64,000 bases of DNA, taken from assembly GCA_910578475.1 (NCBI GenBank), contig CAJTRK010000016.1, positions 1 through 64,000 on the forward strand, read 5' to 3'. The notes beneath the pieces are model-generated. The model did not search any database and was not told the DNA's origin. It worked only from the letters and a program-made list of their open reading frames with translations. How positions within the stretch are numbered: position 1 is the first letter of the stretch; every line of letters begins with the position of its first letter. Below are positions 55,118 through 63,914 of the stretch, one piece after another. The translations under genes were made by a program, and so were the position numbers. This DNA is from an uncultured Lachnospiraceae bacterium (GTDB lineage: Bacteria; Bacillota; Clostridia; Lachnospirales; Lachnospiraceae).

Positions 55118-56473
55118 ATGGAAGAGGGTAATTTTTTGAATCGGTTAAAGATGATATTTTATAATATAAACAATAATGCAACGGAAAGAAGTATGCTGTT
55201 AAGTCTATTATGTAAACCATTAAGTATGGTTGTTTCATTTATCTACACTCCGATATTATTACATTATTTGGGGGAAGAAGCATATGGCATCTGGGCTACG
55301 ATTCTGTCCATCGTAAATTGGATTAATTATTTCGATGTAGGCATAGCCAATGGTGTGAGAAATCTGTTGACAGTTCATATTGAGCGTCAGGAAAAGGAAG
55401 AGGTCAGCAAGGATGTTTCAACGGCATATATAGCGCTTTTCTTTATTTCGGCAATAACATTTCTTATCGGTTCCCTGATAATTCTGAATATGGATTTACA
55501 TTCCTTTTTCAAAACGGAAATGGATGTGAAGGCAACTTTTGAGGTGAGCTTCTTTTTCATTTGCATAAATTTTATTCTGTCGTTATCTCGAATTATATTG
55601 TATGCAACCCATCAGGCTGAAAAAGTAAGTTATATGACGCTTCTTACACAATTGATTAATTTATGCGGGATTTTGTTATTTGCATTTTGCGGAAGCGGAA
55701 ATATTTTATATGTCGCAATTTTGGTCGGAATGTCCGGAATGACGGTCAATCTTTTTTACTATGGCCGGCTTTGCGGCAAAAACAATTTTCTTTTTCCGCA
55801 TTTCAGAATGTTTTCGCGGGAAAGACTGCGAAGTATATGCAATGTTGGTGTGAAATTTTTCCTGATTCAAATCAGCGTAATGATTTTATATTCCACGGAC
55901 AGCGTAATTATTACAAGGCTTTTTGGACCCGCAAATGTGACGCCATATCAGACCGCTTTTTCCGCGTTTGGAATTGTGAATGGTCTGTATGCCGCGGCGG
56001 TGACACCGCTTTGGGCAAAATATGCCGCAGAAAAGGAGCGGAATAACTATTCTGGAATTAAAAAAATAGTTCGCACGCAGGAAAAATTTATGCTGATAGT
56101 GGGAATTATTTTGCTGATTGAAGGTGTTTGTTACAAACCGGCATCCGTCATATGGCTGCAAAAAGAATTAAACTATGACCCGGGACTGATTATCATGATG
56201 GCAGTATATAATTTTTGCTATATTTGGTCTAATATATACGCGATTGCGTGCAATGGCATGGAGCGCATTCATCTTCAACTGTATTTGGCGATTATCGGCG
56301 CGGTGATTAACATTCCCCTGTCATTTTATTTAGGAGGAAGACTGCATATGCGTTCAACCGGCGTAATGCTTGCAACGGTTATATGTATGCTGATGATAGC
56401 AATCCCGATGGCGGTTGATACACATCGCTATTTAAATAAAATGTGCCGGTTGAAAGAGGAAGGTTTGAAGTAG
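55118..56473 (+). CDS. Polysaccharide flippase (Wzx/MATE-like)
   Basis: About 451 aa with twelve to fourteen predicted helices. Sequence features of the oligosaccharide-flippase family are the opening LSMVVSFIYTPILLHYLGEEAYGIWA pattern (seen from about residue 32) and VGIANGVRNLL. It would move the lipid-linked repeat unit across the membrane. The ATG at 55118 is used; TTG at 55136 after GAAGAGGG has the better ribosome site. The open frame before 55118 overlaps the FkbM gene and is probably not translated. No long G run. Confidence 0.85.
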   Translation: MEEGNFLNRLKMIFYNINNNATERSMLLSLLCKPLSMVVSFIYTPILLHYLGEEAYGIWATILSIVNWINYFDVGIANGVRNLLTVHIERQEKEEVSKDVSTAYIALFFISAITFLIGSLIILNMDLHSFFKTEMDVKATFEVSFFFICINFILSLSRIILYATHQAEKVSYMTLLTQLINLCGILLFAFCGSGNILYVAILVGMSGMTVNLFYYGRLCGKNNFLFPHFRMFSRERLRSICNVGVKFFLIQISVMILYSTDSVIITRLFGPANVTPYQTAFSAFGIVNGLYAAAVTPLWAKYAAEKERNNYSGIKKIVRTQEKFMLIVGIILLIEGVCYKPASVIWLQKELNYDPGLIIMMAVYNFCYIWSNIYAIACNGMERIHLQLYLAIIGAVINIPLSFYLGGRLHMRSTGVMLATVICMLMIAIPMAVDTHRYLNKMCRLKEEGLK

Positions 56474-56520
56474 TGTTTGGGCCACAGATTTGCGGGTTAC
56501 GGAAAGGAAGGGTTAAAGGT

Positions 56521-57309
56521 ATGAATCAAAATAAAATCCGGGGGGGGGTATTGCATCCTCTCAGAACTATCAGAAAAAAGCAAAGAGACAGAATGTATGA
56601 ATTGCCGGGGTTTCGTCTGATAGATTTGCTGAATCCATATTATATTGACAGAAAAACAATTTATGATTTTGTACAGAGGTCAGGCGGCCGATATCATGGC
56701 GGTGATATTTTGGATTTTGGCTGTGGAAGCAGGCCATATGAAAAATTGTTTACCTGTAAAACATACACAGGCTGCGATATTTATGTAAGCGGTCATCCCA
56801 ATGACGATAAAAAAGCAGATGTATACTATGACGGCCATACGCTGCCGTTTGAAGCGGAGCATTTTGATTTTATTTTATCGACACAGGTTTTAGAGCATGT
56901 GGAGGATTTTGAGGAAATTTTTGGTGAATTGGTCAGGGTGCTGAAGAAGAATGGTATTCTGATTCTCACTGTACCATTTTGTTTTGAGGAACATGAAAAA
57001 CCATATGATTTCAGACGCTTTACGGGTTTTGGAATTAAGAAGATATTGGAAGAGAATGGCATAGAAGTATTGGAGCTGGAAAAAAGCACAAATTATAAAA
57101 CCGCGGTTATGTATATGCAATGTATGTACCGGGATAATCAATACCGGAAAAAGCATACGTTATATCGTTTTATTGCAAGGTATGTAAGTTGTGTTGTCAA
57201 TAATCTGAAATTTATTTTGTGGGAGTCGAAAAGAAAATCTCATCAAAAGGAAGACGACGATATGGGCATTAATTTTTTTATAATCGGGAAGAAAAGAGGC
57301 AGTTCCTGA
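56521..57309 (+). CDS. SAM-dependent methyltransferase, phase-variable (G9, ON)
   Basis: 262 aa class-I methyltransferase. Motif I DILDFGCGSRPYEKL, then GCDIYVSG, the catalytic-side motif ILSTQVLEHVEDF and GILILTVPFCFEEHEKPYDF, close in order to the proteins at 44406 and 49572. Nine G at 56540-56548 lie only seven codons into the gene (KIRGGVLH), so a slip would abolish the whole protein. The frame is intact with nine. The ATG at 56521 follows GGAAGGAAGG; an open frame from 56443 overlaps the flippase end. Confidence 0.86.
   Translation: MNQNKIRGGVLHPLRTIRKKQRDRMYELPGFRLIDLLNPYYIDRKTIYDFVQRSGGRYHGGDILDFGCGSRPYEKLFTCKTYTGCDIYVSGHPNDDKKADVYYDGHTLPFEAEHFDFILSTQVLEHVEDFEEIFGELVRVLKKNGILILTVPFCFEEHEKPYDFRRFTGFGIKKILEENGIEVLELEKSTNYKTAVMYMQCMYRDNQYRKKHTLYRFIARYVSCVVNNLKFILWESKRKSHQKEDDDMGINFFIIGKKRGSS
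56540..56548 (+). repeat. Poly-G tract G9 in methyltransferase gene (in frame)
   Basis: Nine consecutive G after CC, read CGG GGG GGG G (Arg-Gly-Gly), at codons 7-10 of the gene. Gene ON with this length. Confidence 0.97.
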
Positions 57310-57431
57310 TAGGAGATAGGACCGTCAGGACTGGCAGGCTTGGAAGGGGGATAGTGATGAAGGTTTTATAAAATTTGGTAATAGAAACTTTAAAAGAAAT
57401 CATTAACAAATGAAAGGAGAATCAATCTATA

Positions 57432-57797
57432 ATGGCTAACAAAATTGATGAATATGAATTTGAAACAAAGATGACAATGCGAGAGATTGAAAAAGTATTA
57501 AATAATGCTTTTGCCAAAATGGGGGTTGAAAGCAGACAGAGTATCGGTGGCAGTACAGCGGATATGGCAATTCAGGTAAAAGGAAAACCTGCATTATTAT
57601 CACCATTTATCTACGTTCTCGAGATTTATGTTTGGGATAATGGCGACAGGAGAACAATTCAGGTGAATGCTGTCGGAAGCGGAGGTGCAACATACTTTGG
57701 CACGGCATTGACAGGGCAGACAGGTGTATATATGGATTTAAAGAGCGCAAAGAAAAAGCGAAATATTTTATTAAAGCTTTTTGGTGAAAAATGGTAA
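57432..57797 (+). CDS. Small soluble protein of unknown function
   Basis: 121 aa, no signal peptide or membrane helix. The first third is helical (MTMREIEKVLNNAFAKMG), the middle is strand-rich (PFIYVLEIYVWDNGDRRTIQV) and the end is basic (KSAKKKRNILLKLFGEKW). The family is not recognised. AAAGGAG precedes the ATG. It lies 122 bp after a methyltransferase and 46 bp before a membrane protein of unknown function. This pair interrupts the glycan genes and has no long G run. Confidence 0.65.
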   Translation: MANKIDEYEFETKMTMREIEKVLNNAFAKMGVESRQSIGGSTADMAIQVKGKPALLSPFIYVLEIYVWDNGDRRTIQVNAVGSGGATYFGTALTGQTGVYMDLKSAKKKRNILLKLFGEKW

Positions 57798-57843
57798 TCG
57801 GGAAATTCTTTCAATATTTAGAATTTTTCCGAGGGAGAAATAA

Positions 57844-58479
57844 ATGAGTGAAGGAATAAAAAATAGTGTGAGCAATATTTGTAATGCTATTGGTATACTC
57901 ATATTGGTATATAGTCTATTTTATAACTTCTTTGTAAAGAATATTACAATTCAGGAAACTATATTGACGCACCTGATTGATTATGTAATAGCATTTTTAC
58001 CAATCATTGTTGGAATTCTTTTTCATATAGGAAGAATAATTGATGAAGGATTTCACGGACCAGAAACAACGAAGTACCTTTTAAAACCAATTATATTTTT
58101 CATAACGGCAGGAATCAACTTTTTGGTGATTCAAAGATTCAATATGCTTATAGGGTTACAGTTCCAAATAAACAATATGTTTTTAGAGGGAATGTTAATT
58201 CTTATGGTGATTGCTGTAATGGAAGCGGGTATTTTTGCTTATCTGGAAAATGACAGTATTCATGCTGTTTTTGCCGGAAGTACATTTTGGGTATCATGGC
58301 TGACTTTAGCTGTGGTTAATGGGGGTGTGGAGGCAAATCGTCGAATTTCATTATATGGTGTCAGTAGTTCTGTATCGGAATGGATAAAGTATGCTTTTTT
58401 ATATACTATTCTGTTTGCAATAGTTCTATTTTTTCACCTTATACTTGCAATCATAAAATTTATATTATGTATGAAATAA
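57844..58479 (+). CDS. Membrane protein of unknown function
   Basis: 211 aa with about six predicted helices (ILILVYSLFYNFF, YVIAFLPIIVGILFH, FLVIQRFNML and others). It is not a transporter or transferase type that I can name. AT-rich codon use. GGGAG precedes the ATG. It follows the small soluble protein by 46 bp, suggesting that the two work together. An AT-rich 56-bp gap separates it from the first acyltransferase. Confidence 0.65.
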   Translation: MSEGIKNSVSNICNAIGILILVYSLFYNFFVKNITIQETILTHLIDYVIAFLPIIVGILFHIGRIIDEGFHGPETTKYLLKPIIFFITAGINFLVIQRFNMLIGLQFQINNMFLEGMLILMVIAVMEAGIFAYLENDSIHAVFAGSTFWVSWLTLAVVNGGVEANRRISLYGVSSSVSEWIKYAFLYTILFAIVLFFHLILAIIKFILCMK

Positions 58480-58535
58480 CCGAAATCAGAACACTTATTG
58501 CAAGTTCATATGACAGGGAAGTAAAGGAGAAAACA

Positions 58536-59607
58536 ATGTCCGCTTCAGAAAACAGAATTGCCAAAATAGATATTATTCGCGGCCTTGCAATTATTCTTGT
58601 TATATGCGGACATAACATCGGATTGGTGATGAATGGGAATCCATATGAAAACAGTGCAGGCCGGTTTATTCATGACATCATTTATACCTTTCATGTACCG
58701 CTTTTATTCATGATTTCCGGCTATGTTGAATATATTGGCGGCCGTGGGCATGAGAAAACAGATAATTTATTATCTCTTACCATCAAGAATGTTACTTCTC
58801 TGTACATACCATATCTGTTTCTGACTTATTTATATTATGCAGAACGCTTATTGGCAGACCGCTTACCGGGTATAATGCTGAACGGTTCGGTCGTATTATC
58901 TGCAAAGGAGATTGTAAAGCGATTGGTAATACCGGGAGAGGGCGCATCATGGTTTTTGTTATCGCTGTTGATTGTTAAAATATTGTTTGATATTTTAAAT
59001 AAATATCAGAAAGACAGTAATACGAAAGACACCGTTATTCTGTTAATATTTTTTGCATTATTCTGGTTGGGATTTTTCAATTCGAAAACCAAATTTTATG
59101 CGCAGACTGCGGAATTTCTCGGATGGGGAATCTTTTATGATATTGGATATTTGATAAATAAAAATCGTGTTGATAAAATTTCGGGGGGGGGCAAAAAGCA
59201 TTGTATCTGTTTTCTGCGTAAATATCATAGCGGTCGGTTTTGTTTTTTTTAGCAGGTATGGGGTCGATTTCGTCGTGAAATTTTTAATTGGAACGCCCAT
59301 GTTTATTTTATGTATGTTATATCTTAATGGAACAGAGAAAAAGAGTATTGTTCAATTCTGTGGCAGATACAGCATGACTGTATATATCATACACGGGCTT
59401 GGAAATTATGTCTGTTATATGGCTCTTTCAAAAGTTACCAATATACCATGCCTGCTTCTTTTGCTGACGGTATCTTTACAGATATTGATTTCATATGCTG
59501 TTTTCTGGTTATATCGACATATTGCTTTTTTGCGTTGGATGATGTTTCTTTTTTATCCTTATAAATTTCTGAATTTAATCAGGGAACAAAAAGGAGAACA
59601 GGAATGA
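58536..59607 (+). CDS. Acyltransferase-3, phase-variable (G9, OFF, frameshifted)
   Basis: Membrane O-acyltransferase split at a poly-G run. Frame one (58536-59252) starts MSASENRIAKIDIIRGLAI, carries LVICGHNIG with the conserved His and about six helices, and stops after 238 aa. Frame two continues with SIVSVFCVNIIAVGF, CGRYSMTVYIIHGLGN and further helices to 59607. Removal of one G from G9 (59183-59191) joins them as ISGGAKS and gives 356 aa, the usual family size. No other defect seen. The ATG is set by AAAGGAG at 7 bases. Expected to O-acetylate the surface glycan when ON. Confidence 0.87.
59183..59191 (+). repeat. Poly-G tract G9 in first acyltransferase gene (out of frame)
   Basis: Nine consecutive G after TC. 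Eight would restore the frame. Confidence 0.97.
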
Positions 59608-59655
59608 CAGGATTTTTGAATTTAATTGTTTCAAAAAAACGGAGGAATAGAGTGT

Positions 59656-60736
59656 ATGGGGGAACAGTTTTGTTCGGGCAGAAGCCGAAACTATGATTTT
59701 TTAAGAGTCGTATGTACGGTAGCGGTCATTTTAATACATGTAAGCAGTTCCTATAAAAACGCTTATACGGATATCAGTGCGTTTGGAAGGTTATATACCG
59801 ATAATTTGTTGATGACCTGCATTTATAATGTAGTTCCGAGGTTTGCAGTTCCCTGCTTTATTATGTTGTCGGGGGCGTTTATTCTTGCGGATGACCGGAA
59901 TGTAGAATATCGTTCCTTCTGGCATAAAAAAATGCAAAAGACCGGTATTCCGGCGTTGTTGTTCAGCTGTGGATATTTTTTATGGAATATGTTTACGGTG
60001 TTGTACGGGGGGGGGTACAGAGGCGGAAATAAAACGTCTTTTGAAACAATTTATATTTGGGGATTCTTACTTTCATATGTGGTATATGTATATGTTGGCG
60101 GGATTATACTTTCTGACGCCGTTTCTTGTTCTGATTAGAATACACAGCAAGAAAAAGGATTTTGAAAAAATAGTATGTGTGTTTCTGATATGGGCAAGTT
60201 TAAGCGCATGGACAAGCAGGCATCTGCTGACCTGGGATTTGGGACGGGCATTTTTCTATACGGGTTATTTTATGACAGGGTACATTATTCGGGAGAAGAC
60301 GAAAGAACGGCAAAATAACCGTCAGGGTATTTGCCTGATATTGTGCGGAGTCATCATAGAGCTGATGACGGCATATGTGCAGTATGTCCATATCCTGCGG
60401 GGAATTGCCGAACAAGATGAAGTATATGGACTGATATCTCCTGAAACGCCGTGGATTTTGTGTGCGTCGGTTCTGATTTTTTGCGGGTTTTCCATTTTAA
60501 ATATGAAAATAAATTTCGAACGGATATCATCTTATACCTTTTACATTTACCTGTTTCATGGCGGCGTATGGAATATTATCGTCCGCAGGATAATGAAGCG
60601 CTGTCATCCGGACAGCAATCTTGCAATTCCTTGTTGTGTTGCGGCTGTTTTTCTGATTTCATATATTTTTACCGGATTTTATAAAAAATGCGTGGAAAAA
60701 GTTAAGAAAGGAATATTCTCATGGCGCTTATTTTAG
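59656..60736 (+). CDS. Acyltransferase-3, phase-variable (G9, OFF, frameshifted)
   Basis: Second membrane acyltransferase split at a run. Frame one (59656-60138) begins MGEQFCSGRSRNYDFLRVV, has VILIHVSSSYKN with the family His, FIMLSGAFIL, and ends after 160 aa. Frame two resumes with EIKRLLKQFIFG, HMWYMYMLAGLYFLTPFL and closes with TFYIYLFHGGVWNII. Loss of one G at 60007-60015 reads LYGGGTEAEIK and gives 359 aa. The ATG at 59656 follows GGAGGA. The second frame ends 16 bp inside the following gene. This subclass resembles the WecH/OafA-like sugar O-acetyltransferases. Confidence 0.87.
60007..60015 (+). repeat. Poly-G tract G9 in second acyltransferase gene (out of frame)
   Basis: Nine consecutive G after AC. 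Eight would restore the frame. Confidence 0.97.
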
Positions 60737-61759
60737 TCTTATGGCTTACGTTAATTCTTGCGGGAATATCGATGAACAAAGACGGACAAAAGCCGTTTTG
60801 TCTGAAACAGACAATATGCCTTCGTGGAATCTGTGCTGTTGAAATTATGACAGGACATATTGGGCTGGCCACGGGAAGCGTGGTTTTATATCCAAACAGA
60901 AAAGCCGGTATCTTATTTGTTGGAATTTTCTTTATGTTGTCCGGATATGGCGTTGCATACGGCATGGAACATAAGGCGGATTATTCGAAACAATTTCTGT
61001 TAAACAGGACGATAAAACTTTTGATTCCGGCTTACGCCGTCAAAACAATCATGCTGTTAACGGATAATTTCCTGTCCGGTTTTACCGGGGGGGGGTATCG
61101 CCGTCATCAGATTTCTCACAGAGCTGAACTGGTACGTCTGGGAACAATTACTTTTTTATTTTATTTACTGGGTTGCAAAAAAAATCCTGCCGGCTTATGT
61201 GGAACTGAGCGTGGGAATTTTTTCGGCATTGTTTATTTTACTGGCATATGTTAATGGATTGGATAATCCGTGGTATGGAAGCAGTTTGTGCTTTGTGCTT
61301 GGATTGTATTATTACCGATATGAAAAGAGAACATGCGGGAAATGGATTTTGGGCGGAATGAGCCGTTTTGATTCGCTGAAATATTATATATTGTTGTCAG
61401 TATCGATATTTATAACAGGGATAGCAATTATACTGTTTTTCACGATGGGCAATGACAGCTTTATCGGAAATCCCGCAGCCAGAAATACTGCGTCAGTAGC
61501 GTTTGGAATCGCGGTTATTCTGTTGCTGTATAAAGTGAAGATTGGGAATCGGGCATCGTATCTGCTCGGAAAATGTTCTTATGAAATTTTTCTGGTACAT
61601 CCTTATATGATATATATTTTGTCAAAGATGGCAATACAGTCAGAAGCAGCATTGGGTATTCTGACAATTGTATTATCTGTAATATCTGCGTATCTGATTC
61701 ATTTCCTGATGGAGAAGGTATTTGGCTCAGCGCGGTCAGAAAATCATATTGGGAGCTGA
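60721..61759 (+). CDS. Acyltransferase-3, phase-variable (G9, OFF, frameshifted)
   Basis: Third membrane acyltransferase split at a run. Frame one (60721-61254) has LRGICAVEIMTGHIGLATG with the family His, FFMLSGYGVAYGM and NRTIKLLIPAY, and ends after 177 aa. Frame two resumes with IAVIRFLTELNWYVWEQLL and closes with KCSYEIFLVHPYMIYIL. Eight G in place of nine at 61087-61095 reads TGGGIAVIRF and gives 345 aa. It resembles the intact acyltransferase at 27640 (SGYGLYTSL). AAAGGAA is 7 bases before the ATG, which lies within the end of the preceding gene. Confidence 0.87.
61087..61095 (+). repeat. Poly-G tract G9 in third acyltransferase gene (out of frame)
   Basis: Nine consecutive G after CC. 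Eight would restore the frame. Confidence 0.97.
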
Positions 61760-61834
61760 TTTTGCAGGACTTTATTCGGTTATGGAATAATATTGGCCGA
61801 GTTATGATGCTGAGGGAATGAGGAGAATATCAAA

Positions 61835-63823
61835 ATGAATGATAGAAAAATATCAATGATACAAAGCAGAAGTTGGGTATTATATTTTTTGTTTCTGCTA
61901 ATGATGATATTGGTTATATCCAATAAAAAAAACTTACATGTTGATGAAATATTGACGTATGGACTGGCTAATTATGAAGATGGCTGGATGAATCCGTCGG
62001 GGGGGGTATACAACCCGGCTGAAAGTGCGTTTACGGAGTATGTAACCGTACATGAGGATTCCAGGTTTGATTATAACCATGTCTGGAAAAATCAATCGAA
62101 AGATGTTCATCCGCCATTATACTATGTACTGGTGCATACGATTTGTTCTTTGTTTCCCGACAGATTCAGCATATGGTATACGGGAATTATCAATATTATA
62201 TTTGCGCTTCTGACATTGTATGTGATACGCGGTCTGGTATATGAGCTGGTACAAAGTAATGAAGCCGTCACCCTGGCTTCCGTCATCTTTGTTTTTTCGG
62301 CGGGTATTCTTTCTTCGGTTACTTTTTTAAGAATGTATGTTATGACAATGTTTGAGGTTGCGCTCGTAACGCTGATATTTGTGCGGGCGGCAGCAAAAGG
62401 GCATACATGGAAGTTTTATATTCAGGTAATTATGATATCGGTGGCAGGCGCATTGACGCATTATTATTTTATCGTCTACTTATTTTTTATATGCCTGTTT
62501 TGGGGCGTGCATTTATTAATCGGGCGGCGATTCAGGGATGCAGGACTGTTTATGATATCCATGATATTGTCAGGGGGATTGTCCATAGCTGTTTTTCCCG
62601 GTATGATTAAACATATGTTTTTGAAAGAAGGTTATCGCGGGCAGGAATCTATCGAAAACCTGACGCGGTTTTCCATAACGGAATATGGAAGCAGACTGCG
62701 GGAATTTTATTCTTTTCTGAATGAATCATTATTGGGAAATGTTTTTACTTATATTGTTGTGGCTTTTTTGTTTTTGCTGATTTGGTGTCTGGTAAACAGA
62801 AAAAACAGGAAAGAAATACTAGCGATGGCTTTATCGGCCTGCAGACCTGATAAAATATCCTGGGGGCTGGCGGTATTACCAGGTTTATGTTATTTTTTCC
62901 TGGTTTCGAAAATGGCCGTATATACTACGAGCCGGTATCTCTTTCCTGTGTATGCGGTCATCATAGCAGCATTTGCCGCTTTCATTTTTAGTATCAGTAA
63001 CAGAATCATAAGAAGCAGCAGGCGCTATCTTTTTTTATGCGTGATTGCGTCGCTGATAACAGTAAATGGATGGAAAGTCTGCAGTTGGCAGTTTTTATAC
63101 TTGGATTCAGCGGCTTTATTGGAAAAAGCAGATAAGTATCGTGAAGTAAATAACTTATATATTTATGATGATAGCTGGAAAATATTTTCATCCTTTTATG
63201 AAATTTCAAAATATAAAAGCGTTTGCTTCCGGAGTCAGGATAATGTAGAGGGCAATGGAGATATTCCATATAAAAGTGATTTGGATTTGGTTCTCAGCAT
63301 TACCAATTCCTGTAACGGAGAATTAATTTTAAACCAGATACTGACAACGTATCCGTTTTTGGACAGTTATGAAGAAATTGGCGGTTACGGGTATTCGACT
63401 TCGTGGCATTTGTATGGACGGAATTTTAATAGTCTTCAATATCGTATCTATGATGATAATCATGGAAAATTAATTGGATGTGAAGATATTTCCGGGGATG
63501 GGAATATTCATATGACCATGCAGGATGAGCTGGTAAGAGGTGTATTTCATAAGGATACCGGGTATGGAACACTATGGATTGACAATCGTGTTTTCGACAT
63601 AGAAAGAGGAGAGATTGCTGCAGGAAGTAATATCAGGCTGTGGGATTATAACGGAACAGACGCACAGCTATGGAAAATGGAAGAAAATGAAGATGGTTCC
63701 TGTACTTTTTTATCGTATCATGAAGATTTTGCGATAACAAAGGGCCCGGAAGGAAACATTTATCTGGATAAACTGTCTCCCGACAGGGAGGGGCAGAAAT
63801 GGTGGCTGGAAATAGAAAAATGA
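61835..63823 (+). CDS. GT-C glycosyltransferase with C-terminal ricin-type lectin domain, phase-variable (G8, ON)
   Basis: 662 aa. About eleven helices. The first outer loop has HVDEILTYGLAN with D37-E38 in the GT-C catalytic place and KDVHPPLYYVLVH, as in ArnT/PMT-like enzymes (GT39/83). The last ~110 residues are soluble and have the ricin-type QxW repeats NGTDAQLWKM and EGQKWWLEI, a carbohydrate-binding fold. Eight G at 61999-62006 encode NPSGGVYN near residue 56, in the first outer loop. The frame is intact with eight, and a slip would remove nearly the whole protein. A clear terminator follows. Confidence 0.82.
   Translation: MNDRKISMIQSRSWVLYFLFLLMMILVISNKKNLHVDEILTYGLANYEDGWMNPSGGVYNPAESAFTEYVTVHEDSRFDYNHVWKNQSKDVHPPLYYVLVHTICSLFPDRFSIWYTGIINIIFALLTLYVIRGLVYELVQSNEAVTLASVIFVFSAGILSSVTFLRMYVMTMFEVALVTLIFVRAAAKGHTWKFYIQVIMISVAGALTHYYFIVYLFFICLFWGVHLLIGRRFRDAGLFMISMILSGGLSIAVFPGMIKHMFLKEGYRGQESIENLTRFSITEYGSRLREFYSFLNESLLGNVFTYIVVAFLFLLIWCLVNRKNRKEILAMALSACRPDKISWGLAVLPGLCYFFLVSKMAVYTTSRYLFPVYAVIIAAFAAFIFSISNRIIRSSRRYLFLCVIASLITVNGWKVCSWQFLYLDSAALLEKADKYREVNNLYIYDDSWKIFSSFYEISKYKSVCFRSQDNVEGNGDIPYKSDLDLVLSITNSCNGELILNQILTTYPFLDSYEEIGGYGYSTSWHLYGRNFNSLQYRIYDDNHGKLIGCEDISGDGNIHMTMQDELVRGVFHKDTGYGTLWIDNRVFDIERGEIAAGSNIRLWDYNGTDAQLWKMEENEDGSCTFLSYHEDFAITKGPEGNIYLDKLSPDREGQKWWLEIEK
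61999..62006 (+). repeat. Poly-G tract G8 in GT-C/ricin gene (in frame)
   Basis: Eight consecutive G after TC, read TCG GGG GGG GTA (Ser-Gly-Gly-Val). Gene ON with this length. Confidence 0.97.
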
Positions 63824-63876
63824 GGTGATGTGAGAGAATAAACCCACCCACAAAAATATAACAGAAACAATAAGTG

Positions 63877-63914
63877 AACAGTTGTCTATTTACAATAATA
63901 GACAGCTGTTTTTG
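63877..63914 (+). terminator. Intrinsic terminator closing the glycan locus
   Basis: AACAGTTGTCTATT (63877-63890) pairs with AATAGACAGCTGTT (63897-63910) with one wobble, loop of 6, T run after it. The remaining bases to 64000 are AT-rich with no gene seen. Confidence 0.9.

Noticed and set aside
58536..61759. Treating the three split acyltransferases as ordinary pseudogenes
   Set aside because: Each has exactly one lesion, located in a G9 run, and both halves keep conserved motifs and normal total length after a one-base correction. Independent decay would not hit the same kind of site three times.
44932..62006. Poly-G runs as pure sequencing or assembly error
   Set aside because: Length errors could affect single tracts and therefore the ON/OFF calls, but cannot create ten long G runs confined to one locus. 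The ON/OFF state needs reads, while the presence of tracts does not.
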